A stretch of DNA of 64,000 bases, taken from contig NZ_JXZC01000001.1 of the NCBI RefSeq assembly GCF_000935355.1, positions 186,001-250,000 on the forward strand. Direction: 5' to 3'. The notes under the pieces were generated by a model. The model saw only the letters and a program-made list of their open reading frames with translations, did no database searches and was not told the origin of the DNA. Source of the DNA: Rossellomorea aquimaris (GTDB lineage Bacteria > Bacillota > Bacilli > Bacillales > Bacillaceae_B). Shown here in pieces: positions 1 through 9,799 of this stretch. The first letter of the stretch is position 1. Each line of letters starts with the position of its first letter. The position numbers were made by a program, and so were the translations under genes.

Positions 1-43
1 ATGTATGTACTCGTTTCCCTGTTTACTCAAGCACAATATCGAC

Positions 44-80
44 AAGATGGATGGGTTTAACCCATCCATCTTTGTTTTTA
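44..80 (+). terminator. Intrinsic terminator of an upstream gene outside the window
   Basis: Perfect 12-bp inverted repeat (44-55 with 61-72, 5-base loop) followed by a T-rich tail (TTTGTTTTT). It probably ends a plus-strand gene that lies before the window. Confidence 0.75.
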
Positions 81-135
81 TGAGGTGAAAAGAGTACATT
101 GTATGGTAAGAATGAATGGATAGGGTGACGGAATC

Positions 136-1632
136 ATGAAAAATTCAGTAGTTGTAATAGGTGGGGGGATTGGAGGGCTGACGGCAGCTGCACTCCTTGG
201 ACGTGAGGGTTACAGTGTCAGGATTATTGAAGCTTCAAGGGAGTGGGGAGGCTGCGCGGGTAAATTCCAAAGGGGGAAAGCCTTATTTCCTGTTGGAGCC
301 ACTCTTGGCATGGGGTTTGAAAAAGGAGGCATCCATCAGCGTATTTTTGACTATTTAGGGATAGAACCGCCTAAGTCTCTTATGCTTGATCAGGTTATGG
401 ATATTCACCTTTCTGATAAGACCCTGATATTCTACCGAGATAGGGAAACACATGTGAATGAGTTGAAGAAAGCGTATCCAGAAATACAGGAAAAGCTGAG
501 CGCTTTTTATGAAGAAGTGTACAGGATAGCTGCAGAAATACGAAAGCTGATGGTCGCGTTGCCCATACTCCCGCCTAAAACGGTGAAAGACTGGCTGGAG
601 CTCACGTTAAGTTTAAAACCCGGATCTCTGACACTACTCCCTGCCTTTCAGAAAACAATGCTTGATTTATTAAAGAAACATAGACTCAGCGAACACTCTT
701 CATTTAAGCATTTTATCGATGGACAACTGATAGATAGTATGCAGGTGACCAGCGAGCAGTGTTCATTATTGATGGGATGCCTGGCTATGGATGTTTATCA
801 TGAAGGTGCATTCTATTTGGAAGGTGGATTATTCCAAATAGCTCAAAGCCTGGTCGGATTTTCAGAGTCTATAGGGGTTAAAGCCACGTTAGGCAGAAAG
901 GCAGTTCGCATCGAGCGTGATGATCATGAACTAGAATGGATCATACTTGATCATAGGGGTAATGAATATCGTGCAAATCATGTTATATGCAACTTTCCGG
1001 TGCAGTCTTTAAAAAATCTTTTTCCCCTCCGCTACAAAACAAATCTTGATAAGTATTTAAGTGTAAAAGAAAATGAAGCTATTTGGGGAACCATGTCCCT
1101 TTATATGTTGCTGAAAGATGAATCACTCCCAGATTCCTACCCCTTGTATTCCCAAATTTGTACAAGTCCAAATGGAAATATGACAGAAGGGGATCATCTC
1201 TTCTTATCGCTATCCCATCCAAATGACCGTCAACGTGCACCGGAAGGATTCCGTACCTTAACGGTATCAACCCATACAAAATTAGAAAAATGGCAAACAA
1301 AAGAAAGATATGATTCTTACAAGGAGAATCTTATGGAGAAGATGCTCGATTCCATAGAGTCGGTCATTCCCACTATAAGAGATGGCGTCGTAGACATTTA
1401 CCCTGGAGCACCTAAAGCCTGGGAACGGTATACGGGTAGGCCCGGGGGCATTGTCGGTGGATTTCCTCAATCTAATGACCATGCTCTCTTCAAAAGTCTT
1501 TCCCACAGAACCACATTGGAAAACGTGTGGGTATGTGGTGACTCAGTCTTTCCAGGAGCAGGGACCATCGGTGTATCTGTAAGTGCTTACCATGTATTTC
1601 ATTCCATAACAGGCAGAAAACTTCAGAAGTAA
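136..1632 (+). CDS. FAD-dependent oxidoreductase, CrtI / phytoene-desaturase-like family
   Basis: 498 residues, ATG start. An N-terminal Rossmann dinucleotide-binding motif GGGIGGLTAA (about residues 9-18) is followed by the EAS...GGCAGKF segment typical of amine-oxidase/phytoene-desaturase proteins (COG1233). The C-terminal FAD-contacting segment VWVCGDSVFPGAGTIG starts near residue 464. Members oxidise, desaturate or isomerise carotenoid-like polyenes, but substrate cannot be read from sequence. No crtB or crtM (phytoene/squalene synthase) gene is nearby, so a role in pigment synthesis is only a possibility. A GNAT gene follows after 48 bases and may share its transcript. Family call firm, substrate unknown. 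Confidence 0.8.
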   Translation: MKNSVVVIGGGIGGLTAAALLGREGYSVRIIEASREWGGCAGKFQRGKALFPVGATLGMGFEKGGIHQRIFDYLGIEPPKSLMLDQVMDIHLSDKTLIFYRDRETHVNELKKAYPEIQEKLSAFYEEVYRIAAEIRKLMVALPILPPKTVKDWLELTLSLKPGSLTLLPAFQKTMLDLLKKHRLSEHSSFKHFIDGQLIDSMQVTSEQCSLLMGCLAMDVYHEGAFYLEGGLFQIAQSLVGFSESIGVKATLGRKAVRIERDDHELEWIILDHRGNEYRANHVICNFPVQSLKNLFPLRYKTNLDKYLSVKENEAIWGTMSLYMLLKDESLPDSYPLYSQICTSPNGNMTEGDHLFLSLSHPNDRQRAPEGFRTLTVSTHTKLEKWQTKERYDSYKENLMEKMLDSIESVIPTIRDGVVDIYPGAPKAWERYTGRPGGIVGGFPQSNDHALFKSLSHRTTLENVWVCGDSVFPGAGTIGVSVSAYHVFHSITGRKLQK

Positions 1633-1680
1633 GGAGGAAAGTTAAATGATGATGTAGAATTCTGGGAATGGGGTGATAAT

Positions 1681-2538
1681 ATGTATAAGCTGACACAGTA
1701 TAAGGACCCGACAGCCTTCCATGATAAGGTCAATTCGCTTTTAATGGAAGATGAAGCAGCGAATAACCTGCCATTGGGTTTGTTGAACACGATGAAAACG
1801 AGTGACAAGTATAAAGATCCGCTTCTTCTTTTAGTGGAAAATGGGGATGGTATGGTAGCGGGATCATTCATCATGACTCCTCCTCACTACCTTGTCAGTA
1901 CACTGAAAGTAGGAAGGGAAGAGATTCAAGGAATAGCTGAACAGCTCATAACGTTTTGCAAGAATACCAATATCACAATTCCCGGTTTTGTTGCTGAAAA
2001 GGAAACCGCACTTCAATTGACTCATGCATGGTGTCACGTTACAGGAGAGAGTTTCTACGTCCGTATGAGGCAACGTATTTACCAATTGAATAAGGTGAAT
2101 GATATTCCGTTAAGCGATGGGAAAATGGTTCCCGTACGGAAGGGCCAGGAAGGGCTTTTAGCCCGGTGGCTACTTGGGTTTATCGAGGATACAGAAGTGA
2201 TACACATGTCGGGTGAAGAGGCTCTTGAAAGAGCGACGGATATGATTGAAAATGAACCATATGTGTTTTTTTGGGAAGTGGACGGAAAGCCTGTTTCCAT
2301 GGCACGGGGGGCAAGAAGAACGGAAAACGGCATTACCGTAAATTTTGTATACACCCCTACAGAATACAGGAAAAAAGGATACGCATCTTCTGTTGTAGCA
2401 GAGCTGAGCCATCTATTGTTGAAGGACCACTCCTTTTGTTCCCTTTATACGGACCTGGATAATCCCACCTCCAACAAGATTTATATGGAAATCGGCTATA
2501 ATCCCGTTTGTGATTCCATGATGATCTCCATTGTGTGA
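1681..2538 (+). CDS. GNAT family N-acetyltransferase
   Basis: 285 residues with ATG start behind GGGGTGATAAT. The C-terminal half carries a GNAT acetyl-CoA site: a beta strand ending VNFVYTPTEYRKKGYASSVV (about 219-238, the R/Q-x-x-G-x-G/A-like loop in the form RKKGYAS), then LYTDLDNPTSNKIYMEIGY, the usual N-x-x-x-x-x-Y-x-x-x-G-F/Y signature. The N-terminal half is a divergent domain often seen in Bacillus GNAT proteins of this length. It probably transfers acetyl from acetyl-CoA to an amine, substrate unknown. It lies 48 bases after the CrtI-like gene and ends just before the trp promoter. Confidence 0.75.
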   Translation: MYKLTQYKDPTAFHDKVNSLLMEDEAANNLPLGLLNTMKTSDKYKDPLLLLVENGDGMVAGSFIMTPPHYLVSTLKVGREEIQGIAEQLITFCKNTNITIPGFVAEKETALQLTHAWCHVTGESFYVRMRQRIYQLNKVNDIPLSDGKMVPVRKGQEGLLARWLLGFIEDTEVIHMSGEEALERATDMIENEPYVFFWEVDGKPVSMARGARRTENGITVNFVYTPTEYRKKGYASSVVAELSHLLLKDHSFCSLYTDLDNPTSNKIYMEIGYNPVCDSMMISIV

Positions 2539-2578
2539 ACCTTTTGATCAATATCAGAATATTATTTTATATAAATAG

Positions 2579-2610
2579 TTGACATTGTGAAGGAAAGCAA
2601 TTAGTATAAT
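2579..2610 (+). promoter_or_regulatory. Probable sigma-A promoter of the trp operon
   Basis: TTGACA at 2579-2584 and TATAAT at 2605-2610, just upstream of the first T-box. The spacing between these two perfect hexamers is 20 bases, longer than the ideal 17; with TAGTAT (2602-2607) as the -10 the spacing is exactly 17. Either way the start of transcription would be near 2615, at the 5' end of the leader. Confidence 0.6.
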
Positions 2611-2619
2611 AAACAATTA

Positions 2620-2907
2620 ATTAAATGAGCGAATGGCTTTGACGAAGAAGAGTACCTCTGATCGGCACTTAAGAGAGCTGGTGGTTGGTGAGAACCAGTG
2701 TGAACGATCTTTGGGAATGGACTTCTGAGCCTCCAAACCGAAACCTTAGGGAGTAGGCTTTGGCGAATGTCTTATCGTTACAAAAGACGCGTATTCAAGC
2801 AAACCGCTTCGATACGATTGAGTGGACTGTTCAGGCAGTCAACAAAGGTGGCACCACGGGTATCTCGTCCTTTACATGATGTAAATGGATCGAGATGCCC
2901 TTTTTTT
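2620..2907 (+). promoter_or_regulatory. T-box leader 1 (tRNA-Trp sensing) of the trp operon
   Basis: All T-box landmarks are visible: AGTA-type bulge (AAGAGTACC near 2646-2655), Stem I specifier loop GAATGGAC with specifier codon TGG at 2718-2720, T-box sequence AGGTGGCACCACG (2846-2858), and an intrinsic terminator (2858-2900 then T7 at 2901-2907) whose 5' arm overlaps the antiterminator. TGG codes for Trp. The bulge TGGC would pair with a tRNA ending GCCA, and bacterial tRNA-Trp has G73, so codon and discriminator agree. Uncharged tRNA-Trp should favour read-through into trpE. Confidence 0.93.
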
Positions 2908-2924
2908 ATAACTGAATAATGATA

Positions 2925-3199
2925 AATCGTTGAGTAAGAGGAGTACATTCAAGTGATGCATGACAGAGAGCTGAGGATGGTGAGACCTTGGCATGATAGC
3001 TTGTATGGAATGGACTTATGAGAGATGATCTGAATGGAAGTAGGATCGTACGGAATTCCACCGTTAACAGGATAGAGTATCGGGTGATAGACCCCGTACT
3101 TGAAGCAAGAGGGGATACATTGTATCCCAATCAGAGGTGGCACCGCGGTCAGCATCGTCCTCTATGAACGGATTTTTCTGTTCATAGGGGACTTTTTTT
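2925..3199 (+). promoter_or_regulatory. T-box leader 2 (tRNA-Trp sensing), in tandem, upstream of trpE
   Basis: A second complete T-box follows directly: AGGAGTACA bulge near 2939-2947, specifier loop GAATGGAC with TGG at 3011-3013, T-box AGGTGGCACCGCGG (3135-3148), and a terminator with 13-bp arms (3157-3169 and 3180-3192) and T7 at 3193-3199. The specifier again is Trp and the bulge again TGGC. There is no obvious promoter between the elements, so RNA polymerase must pass two terminators in series. This tandem arrangement is known from trp operons of the B. cereus group; B. subtilis uses TRAP instead. Confidence 0.93.
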
Positions 3200-3237
3200 A
3201 TGGATTTTAAGGATGGAACATAAATTGGAGGCATGAA

Positions 3238-4635
3238 ATGATGAAACAGCAAGCATTGGATTATGTGGTGAAAGAATTAAACGGAGACATATTTACACCC
3301 ATCTCACTTTTTCAATCGTTAAAAGGTAAGAAGAAATTTTTATTGGAGAGCTCATTGAAGCATGAACAATCCGGTAGGTATTCATTTGTGGGGAGTGATC
3401 CATTTTTAGAATGTAAAGCATACGGAAATACCGTACAGTTAAAAAAATCATCTGCAAATGAAATGAATGAAATTGTGGGCAATCCCATCCAAATCATACA
3501 AAGCCTTATTCCTACCCACGAACTAAAAGCTGCGCCTTTTCCTTTTACAGGTGGGGGGATTGGATATCTGGGATATGACGTTATTCGACTTTACGAAGAC
3601 ATCGGTATTACTCCTCAAGATGAATTGGAAATGCCGGATATTCATCTCATGTTTTATGAAAAAGTCATTGTGTTTGATCATCTGGAACACAAAGTGTTTA
3701 TTGTAATCATGAATGAATGGACAGAGGATCAAAAAGGGGATCTGGATAAAAAGGTGAAGGAAGTCGAGGCTGAGTTGAACAATGTGTATTTGAAAACTGA
3801 TAAAAAGAAACTAGATCGCCTTTCCTTCCATGCTCAAACCTCAAAAGACGAATTCATGAAAAAGGTGGAGAGGGCAAAGCAATCCATAGGAGAAGGTGAG
3901 ATATTTCAAGTCGTGCTCTCTCAAAGACTAAAGGCGTCCTTTACCGGGGATCCATTTTCATTCTATAGAAGCTTGAGGAAATCCAACCCGTCCCCTTACA
4001 TGTTCTTCATTGATTTCGAGGATTATGTCGTAATGGGGGCATCACCAGAAAGCTTGCTGAAAGTGCAAGGGAGGGAAATCACCACCAACCCGATTGCAGG
4101 AACGCGAAGAAGGGGAGAAACACATGATCTGGACAGGGAGCTAGAGAAGGAATTACTCTCAGATGAAAAAGAAATCGCTGAACATCGAATGCTGGTTGAC
4201 TTAGGCAGAAATGATTTAGGCAGAGTCTGTGAGGTCGGCTCGATTTACCTTTCAAAGTATTTAACGATTGAAAGATATAAATATGTCATGCACATCGTTT
4301 CGGAAGTAAAGGGTGAATTAAAAGAAGAAATAACACCACTGGAAGCATTAACAACCTGCTTACCGGCAGGTACGGTCAGCGGAGCACCGAAAATCAGGGC
4401 GATGCAAATCATCAATGAACTTGAAACCAGAAAGCGCGGAGTGTACTCAGGTGCCGTCGGGTATATCGGGGTGAACGGGAATTTGGATTTTGCCCTTGCC
4501 ATCCGGACGATGGTTCTTAAAGATCAAACGGCATATGTTCAAGCCGGTGCCGGTATTGTTTATGATTCAGACCCAGCCAGTGAATATGAAGAAACCATGA
4601 ATAAGGCTAAATCATTATTGGAGGTGACAGGATGA
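3238..4635 (+). CDS. trpE: Anthranilate synthase component I
   Basis: 465 residues. It converts chorismate to anthranilate using ammonia passed from TrpG, the first step of tryptophan synthesis. The N-terminal LLESS motif (about 36-40) belongs to the tryptophan feedback site. The chorismate-binding domain shows GEIFQVVLSQR, PIAGTRRRGET, LVDLGRNDLGRV and the C-terminal AGAGIVYDSDPASEYEET. The start ATG follows TTGGAGGCATGAA; the preceding ATG is out of frame. First gene of trpEGDCFBA, under double T-box control; its end overlaps trpG by 4 bases (ATGA), which implies translational coupling. Confidence 0.97.
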   Translation: MMKQQALDYVVKELNGDIFTPISLFQSLKGKKKFLLESSLKHEQSGRYSFVGSDPFLECKAYGNTVQLKKSSANEMNEIVGNPIQIIQSLIPTHELKAAPFPFTGGGIGYLGYDVIRLYEDIGITPQDELEMPDIHLMFYEKVIVFDHLEHKVFIVIMNEWTEDQKGDLDKKVKEVEAELNNVYLKTDKKKLDRLSFHAQTSKDEFMKKVERAKQSIGEGEIFQVVLSQRLKASFTGDPFSFYRSLRKSNPSPYMFFIDFEDYVVMGASPESLLKVQGREITTNPIAGTRRRGETHDLDRELEKELLSDEKEIAEHRMLVDLGRNDLGRVCEVGSIYLSKYLTIERYKYVMHIVSEVKGELKEEITPLEALTTCLPAGTVSGAPKIRAMQIINELETRKRGVYSGAVGYIGVNGNLDFALAIRTMVLKDQTAYVQAGAGIVYDSDPASEYEETMNKAKSLLEVTG

Positions 4636-5243
4636 TCCTTCTTATTGATAACTATGATTCTTTTACGTATAACCTGTATCAATATATAGAAGAGCTCGGT
4701 GAAGAAGTAACCGTGAAACGGAATGATGCTATTTCATTAGAGGAAATCAAGGAATTGAATCCTGCGGGAATCATTTTATCCCCTGGTCCAGGGAAACCGG
4801 AAGATGCGGGTATTTGCATCTCGATAATACAGAATCTTCACGCTAGTGTGCCGATTTTAGGGGTTTGTTTAGGGCATCAGGCAATCGGGGCAGCATTCGG
4901 GGCAACCATTGAAGTGGCTGAGAAAGTCATGCACGGAAAAACATCCCTCATTAAACACGATGGCAGCGGAGTATTCGAATATCTGCCGCAACCATTAGAG
5001 GTGATGAGATATCATTCCCTGGTGATTAAGAATGGGACCCTGCCGACACAATTAGAGACTGTCGCTTTGTCCATGGATGATAGAGAGATCATGGCGATAA
5101 AGCATATGAAGTATCCGATGTACGGGCTTCAATTTCATCCAGAATCCATCGGTACGAAAACAGGAAAGAAAATCATTCAAAACTTTTTAGTTCAGATGAG
5201 AAAGGAGAATAACCGTGAAACCCTATCTACAGAAGTTATCTAA
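4632..5243 (+). CDS. trpG: Anthranilate synthase component II (glutamine amidotransferase)
   Basis: 203 residues. Class-I glutamine amidotransferase that supplies ammonia to TrpE. Catalytic triad visible: Cys in GVCLGHQAIG (about residue 79) and the His-x-Glu of LQFHPESIGT; the oxyanion segment LSPGPGKPEDAG is intact. In B. subtilis this function is shared with the folate operon gene pabA outside the trp operon; here the gene sits inside it, as in the B. cereus group. It could still also serve PabB. Overlaps trpE by 4 bases and trpD by 29 bases. Confidence 0.95.
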   Translation: MILLIDNYDSFTYNLYQYIEELGEEVTVKRNDAISLEEIKELNPAGIILSPGPGKPEDAGICISIIQNLHASVPILGVCLGHQAIGAAFGATIEVAEKVMHGKTSLIKHDGSGVFEYLPQPLEVMRYHSLVIKNGTLPTQLETVALSMDDREIMAIKHMKYPMYGLQFHPESIGTKTGKKIIQNFLVQMRKENNRETLSTEVI

Positions 5244-6240
5244 CGGTCATTCATTAGAGAGAGAAGAGATGAGAGAGGCAGTAGAAAAATTGTTCATTGA
5301 AGAAACAAAGGATAGTCAAATCGCCTGTTTCCTGACCCTGTTAAAAATGAAGGGGGAAACTGTAGATGAAATTACCGCTCTTGTTGAAGTTTTAAGGGAG
5401 AAAGCGATGCCTATTAAAAGCACATTAACAGGAATCTTGGATAACTGTGGAACAGGTGGAGACGGATCCCAGAGCTTTAATATTAGTACAACGAGTGCAT
5501 TTGTTCTTGCCGGGGCCGGGGTGAAGGTTGCGAAACACGGTAACAGAAGTATTTCCAGTAAAACAGGTAGTGCAGATGTGTTAGAACATTTGGGGGTGGC
5601 ACTTGATTTTCAATCTCATGAGGTTGAAAGTTTACTGGATGAAACCAATATAGCTTTCCTATTCGCACCCCATATCCACTCAGGTTTAAAAAAGATAATG
5701 AAGGTTAGGAAAGAATTAAAGATTCCTACCATCTTTAATCTCATTGGTCCCTTAACGAATCCGGTTCATCTGGAAACTCAACTCCTTGGGGTATATAGAA
5801 GAGATAAATTAGAAACGATGGCCCATGTTTTACATGCACTGGGCAGAAAACGGGCGATTGTGCTTAATGGGGCTGATTACATGGATGAAGCCTCATTAGC
5901 AGGAGAGAATCATCTCGTTCTGCTGGATGGAGGGGAAATTACTTCACTCACTTTAACGGGAGAAGATGTCGGCCTTCCGAGTTATTCCCTGGAAGAGATA
6001 CGTGGAGGGGACGCGGGAGACAATGCCATCATCTTAGAAGAAGTATTGAATGGGAAGGAAGGGGCTTACACTGATACGGTGTTATTCAATGCCGGAATCG
6101 GCCTGTACGCTCATGGCAAGGCGGCCAGCTTTGTAGAAGGTGTAGAGCTTGCCAGAGAAAGTATTGAGAGCGGCCGTGCAAAAGAAAAGCTCCACTCATT
6201 AGTTCGTTATAGTCAACAACGTCGAAAGCAGGTGATTTAA
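5215..6240 (+). CDS. trpD: Anthranilate phosphoribosyltransferase
   Basis: 341 residues, GTG start at 5215 placed by the SD AAAGGAG (5201-5207), which lies within the trpG coding end. Transfers the phosphoribosyl group of PRPP to anthranilate. PRPP/Mg site GTGGDGSQSFNIST and the anthranilate-side KHGNRSISSKTGSADVLE are intact (about residues 79-120). Length is normal for the family. Directly abuts trpC, whose GTG follows the TAA stop. Confidence 0.95.
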   Translation: MKPYLQKLSNGHSLEREEMREAVEKLFIEETKDSQIACFLTLLKMKGETVDEITALVEVLREKAMPIKSTLTGILDNCGTGGDGSQSFNISTTSAFVLAGAGVKVAKHGNRSISSKTGSADVLEHLGVALDFQSHEVESLLDETNIAFLFAPHIHSGLKKIMKVRKELKIPTIFNLIGPLTNPVHLETQLLGVYRRDKLETMAHVLHALGRKRAIVLNGADYMDEASLAGENHLVLLDGGEITSLTLTGEDVGLPSYSLEEIRGGDAGDNAIILEEVLNGKEGAYTDTVLFNAGIGLYAHGKAASFVEGVELARESIESGRAKEKLHSLVRYSQQRRKQVI

Positions 6241-7029
6241 GTGTCTACCATTCTACAAACTATTCTTGAAAAAAAGAAAGAGGAAGTGAAAGTGTTAAAG
6301 AATGGAGGGTATGAATCCCATTATTATAATGGAAGTCCCAGTCATTCCTTATATGAAGCATTAAAATCAGCTTCCAAATTACAGGTGATTGCAGAAATTA
6401 AGCGGGCATCTCCATCAAAAGGAGATATCCGGACAGATGTGGATCCCGTGATCCAAGCAAAGAAGTATGAAGAAGCGGGAGCCTGTGCCATATCGGTATT
6501 AACCGATGCTCCTTTCTTTAAAGGAAGTATGGAGGATCTCGCAAATGTTCGAAAAGAAGTATCCATCCCAATTCTTTGTAAGGACTTTATAATCGATGAA
6601 ATTCAGATAGATCGTGCCAAGGACGCTGGGGCAAATGTCATTCTTCTTATCGTGGCTGCTTTAGATGTAAACAGATTACAAGAATTATATTCTTATGCAA
6701 CGGAGCTTGGCCTGGAAGTTCTTGTAGAAGTTCATAATGCAGAAGAAATGAATGTCGCTATGGAATTAGGGGCAACTATAATTGGTGTGAATAATCGTAA
6801 CCTGAAAACATTTGAAGTCAATCTTCTGATCACAGAAACTCTCAGCTCCATGGTAAATGGAACTGATATCGTGTTCATAAGCGAAAGTGGAATAAGAAAT
6901 GTAGAAGACTGTCATCGAGTCGTAAACGCTGGAGCGGATGGGGTCCTGGTAGGAGAGACGTTAATGAGAAGTAATGACCCGGCAACTAAGCTTGCTTCCT
7001 TACAAGTAAGAAAAGGCGTGGTGAAATGA
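6241..7029 (+). CDS. trpC: Indole-3-glycerol-phosphate synthase
   Basis: 262 residues, GTG start immediately after the trpD stop, SD AGCAGGTGA inside trpD. Closes the indole ring from 1-(o-carboxyphenylamino)-deoxyribulose 5-phosphate. TIM-barrel motifs visible: EIKRASPSKGDIR (catalytic Lys and phosphate contacts), CKDFIIDEIQI, EVHNAEEMN, GVNNRNLKTFEV and SESGIRN. Separate from TrpF, as is normal in Bacillus. Last bases overlap trpF (ATGA). Confidence 0.95.
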   Translation: MSTILQTILEKKKEEVKVLKNGGYESHYYNGSPSHSLYEALKSASKLQVIAEIKRASPSKGDIRTDVDPVIQAKKYEEAGACAISVLTDAPFFKGSMEDLANVRKEVSIPILCKDFIIDEIQIDRAKDAGANVILLIVAALDVNRLQELYSYATELGLEVLVEVHNAEEMNVAMELGATIIGVNNRNLKTFEVNLLITETLSSMVNGTDIVFISESGIRNVEDCHRVVNAGADGVLVGETLMRSNDPATKLASLQVRKGVVK

Positions 7030-7631
7030 CCAAAGTAAAGGTGTGTGGAATAAGAAGGCAAGAAGAGGCTCTCTGGGCACTTGAAGCAGGAGTTGATGCG
7101 ATAGGATTCGTATTCGCAGAAAGTAAAAGAAAAATTGACGTGGAATCAGCAGCACTTATAAGTGCTTCACTACCTTCTCATGTATTAAAAATTGGCGTGT
7201 TTGTAAATGAATCTAAAAAGAATATGGAAGAAATATCCAGAATAGTAAATCTAGATTACGTGCAGCTTCATGGCGATGAATCAGTTCAATTTTGTAATAA
7301 TCTCGATCTTCCTTTTATCAAGGCGGTTTCGATAAAGGAAAAAGAAGACTTAGATGGGATTGAACACTTTGGCGGAGAGATGATTTTGGTGGACAGTGGA
7401 AAGGGGCCTCATCGTGGAGGGAATGGGACAACGTTTAATTGGGATTATGTCCATGCACTAAACACCCCTCAGCGCTTGATTCTTGCCGGTGGATTGAATC
7501 GGGATAATATTCGGGAGGCCATCACAAAGGTCCGTCCCTATATGGTGGATGTTTCTAGTGGTGTGGAGACGGATGGGAAGAAGGATAGAAGAAAGATAGA
7601 AGCATTTATTCGAGAGGCGAAGTCGGTATAA
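7026..7631 (+). CDS. trpF: Phosphoribosylanthranilate isomerase
   Basis: 201 residues. Amadori rearrangement of phosphoribosylanthranilate. KVCGIRR near the N terminus holds the catalytic Cys; the second catalytic Asp is in MILVDSGKG, and the phosphate-binding end reads AGGLNRDN and VDVSSGVETDGKKD. Overlaps trpC by 4 bases. The short gap to trpB (32 bases to the likely start) has its own strong SD. Confidence 0.94.
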   Translation: MTKVKVCGIRRQEEALWALEAGVDAIGFVFAESKRKIDVESAALISASLPSHVLKIGVFVNESKKNMEEISRIVNLDYVQLHGDESVQFCNNLDLPFIKAVSIKEKEDLDGIEHFGGEMILVDSGKGPHRGGNGTTFNWDYVHALNTPQRLILAGGLNRDNIREAITKVRPYMVDVSSGVETDGKKDRRKIEAFIREAKSV

Positions 7632-7663
7632 CGATTGATTAATAAATGAATGGAGGAATTGAG

Positions 7664-8866
7664 ATGATATACGCACAACCAGATCAAAAAGGGTTATTCG
7701 GACAATTCGGGGGAAGGTTCGTTCCGGAATCATTGATGAGGGCTGTTCAAGAATTGGAAAAGGCTTATGATGAAGCCTCTAAGGATGAAGAATTCCAAGC
7801 GAAACTTCAAAGCTACTTAAAGGATTATGTAGGAAGAGAAAATCCTCTCTACTTTGCTGAAAATCTGAGCAAACAGGTGGGGGGAGCGAAAATCTACTTA
7901 AAACGTGAGGACCTCAATCATACGGGTGCTCATAAAATCAATAATACAATCGGTCAGGCCCTGCTCGCCGAACGGATGGGCAAAAGAAAAATCGTGGCGG
8001 AAACTGGAGCAGGGCAGCATGGTGTCGCAACGGCAACCGTATGCGCCCTATTAAACCTGGATTGCGTCATTTTTATGGGGGAGGAAGATATTCGCAGACA
8101 GAAGCTCAACGTTTTCAGAATGGAGCTACTGGGAGCGAAAGTGGTAAGTGTAACCCAGGGAAGCGCCACGCTAAAAGATGCAGTCAATGAAGCCCTGCGC
8201 TACTGGGTCGCAAATGTAGAGGACACACACTATATTATCGGCTCCGTGTTAGGGCCACACCCATTCCCTAAAATGGTACGGGATTTTCAAAGTGTAATCG
8301 GAAAAGAAACAAAGCGACAGTTCTTCGAAAAGGAAAAATGCCTGCCAAAGGCAATCGTCGCTTGTGTTGGAGGCGGGAGCAATGCCATCGGGATGTTCCA
8401 CCCGTTCATTGATGATAGGGAAGTTGACTTATACGGCGTAGAAGCGGCTGGAAGCGGGGTTGAAACCGACAAACATGCAGCCACATTAACAAAGGGGTCC
8501 GTCGGCATTCTTCATGGCAGCATGATGTACCTGCTGCAAAATGATGAAGGGCAGATTCAGGAAGCCCACTCTGTTTCAGCTGGCCTTGATTACCCTGGTG
8601 TCGGGCCGGAGCATAGCTATTTGAAAGACATTGATAGAGTGGAATATACGTCTATTTCAGACGGGGAAGCATTAGATGCATTTAAGCAGCTGTCCCAGAC
8701 AGAAGGAATTATACCAGCACTTGAAAGCTCACACGCAGTCGCCTATGCGGTGAAGTTAGCTGGGAAAATGAGAGAAGAGGAGTCAGTAGTGATTTGTTTA
8801 TCCGGCAGAGGAGATAAAGATGTGGAACAAGTGAAAGAGTTACTGGGAGGTAATCAACATGGGTAA
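7664..8866 (+). CDS. trpB: Tryptophan synthase beta chain
   Basis: 400 residues from ATG 7664, chosen over the in-frame ATG at 7646 because TGGAGGAATTGAG gives an SD 7 bases before 7664. PLP enzyme joining indole and serine. The Schiff-base Lys is in [10 protein letters not shown] and the PLP phosphate loop is [11 protein letters not shown]-terminal [11 protein letters not shown] is characteristic of TrpB1. Works as an alpha2-beta2 complex with TrpA, with indole channelled between sites. Overlaps trpA by 8 bases. Confidence 0.96.
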   Translation: MIYAQPDQKGLFGQFGGRFVPESLMRAVQELEKAYDEASKDEEFQAKLQSYLKDYVGRENPLYFAENLSKQVGGAKIYLKREDLNHTGAHKINNTIGQALLAERMGKRKIVAETGAGQHGVATATVCALLNLDCVIFMGEEDIRRQKLNVFRMELLGAKVVSVTQGSATLKDAVNEALRYWVANVEDTHYIIGSVLGPHPFPKMVRDFQSVIGKETKRQFFEKEKCLPKAIVACVGGGSNAIGMFHPFIDDREVDLYGVEAAGSGVETDKHAATLTKGSVGILHGSMMYLLQNDEGQIQEAHSVSAGLDYPGVGPEHSYLKDIDRVEYTSISDGEALDAFKQLSQTEGIIPALESSHAVAYAVKLAGKMREEESVVICLSGRGDKDVEQVKELLGGNQHG

Positions 8867-9650
8867 ATCATTTCTTGAAAATACGTTTAAAGCTGAACTG
8901 GGTAAAGGGAACAAACTATTCATTCCTTACGTGATGGCAGGCGATGGGGGGATAGAGACCTTGATAACGACCCTGAAAATGCTCGAAGAAAGAGGGGCGA
9001 CGGCCATAGAAGTCGGGATCCCGTTCTCGGATCCCGTTGCCGATGGCCCGACCATCCAGGAGGCAGGGAAGCGGGCACTTGAGAATGGGACGACACTGCA
9101 AAAAGTGTTTGAAGTGCTAAAGGAAAGCAGAAAGGAAATAGGCATCCCGTTAGTCTTTATGACCTATATTAACCCCATTTACAAATATGGAGTAGAGCGT
9201 TTTTTTCTAGATTGTGAGAATGCAGGGGTGGACGGTGTGATCATTCCTGATCTGCCGCTTGAACATCATGACTTGGTCCGGGAACCATCTCAAGAAAATG
9301 GAATCGCTATTATTCAATTAGCAACGCTAACAAGTCCTTTAGAGAGAATCCAGGAATTGGCTTCCGTTACTGAAGGTTTCCTTTATGCGGTTACGATTAA
9401 TGGTATTACTGGAAGTAGAGAAGGATTTGGCAACACTATTTCAGCCCACCTGAATAAATTGAAAGAAAACAGTCAAGTCCCAGTACTTGCCGGGTTTGGA
9501 ATATCCACCCCTGACCATGTGCGTACTATGAGTAAGTACTGTGATGGAGTGGTCGTTGGAAGCAAAATAATCGATTTGATTCAGCATGAATCATTTGATG
9601 AAATAAAAGAATTAATCAATGCTTCAAAGGCTAAAGCATTAAATTTGTAA
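8859..9650 (+). CDS. trpA: Tryptophan synthase alpha chain
   Basis: 263 residues. Cleaves indole-3-glycerol phosphate to indole and glyceraldehyde 3-phosphate. The signature [19 protein letters not shown] holds the catalytic Asp; the catalytic Glu region is PYVMAGD-like at the N terminus, and the phosphate site is seen as AGFGIST and GVVVGSKI. Last gene of the trp operon. No convincing terminator follows within 140 bases. Confidence 0.95.
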   Translation: MGKSFLENTFKAELGKGNKLFIPYVMAGDGGIETLITTLKMLEERGATAIEVGIPFSDPVADGPTIQEAGKRALENGTTLQKVFEVLKESRKEIGIPLVFMTYINPIYKYGVERFFLDCENAGVDGVIIPDLPLEHHDLVREPSQENGIAIIQLATLTSPLERIQELASVTEGFLYAVTINGITGSREGFGNTISAHLNKLKENSQVPVLAGFGISTPDHVRTMSKYCDGVVVGSKIIDLIQHESFDEIKELINASKAKALNL

Positions 9651-9799
9651 AGATTACTGAATGATTCGTAAATAAATGAACGCCTAGATTAACAGATTCT
9701 AAATGTGTGTTAAATAAAGGTAAATAGCCTTCTTTTTCCTCCTGAAATCAGTATGATAGAGATGTAGTAAACAAAGCATCATAACAGGAGGCTATTAAA

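Noticed and set aside
1636-1657. AAGGAGG followed by ATGATGATGTAG between the first two genes
   Set aside because: Three codons only, out of frame with the next gene; most likely chance or a relic start.
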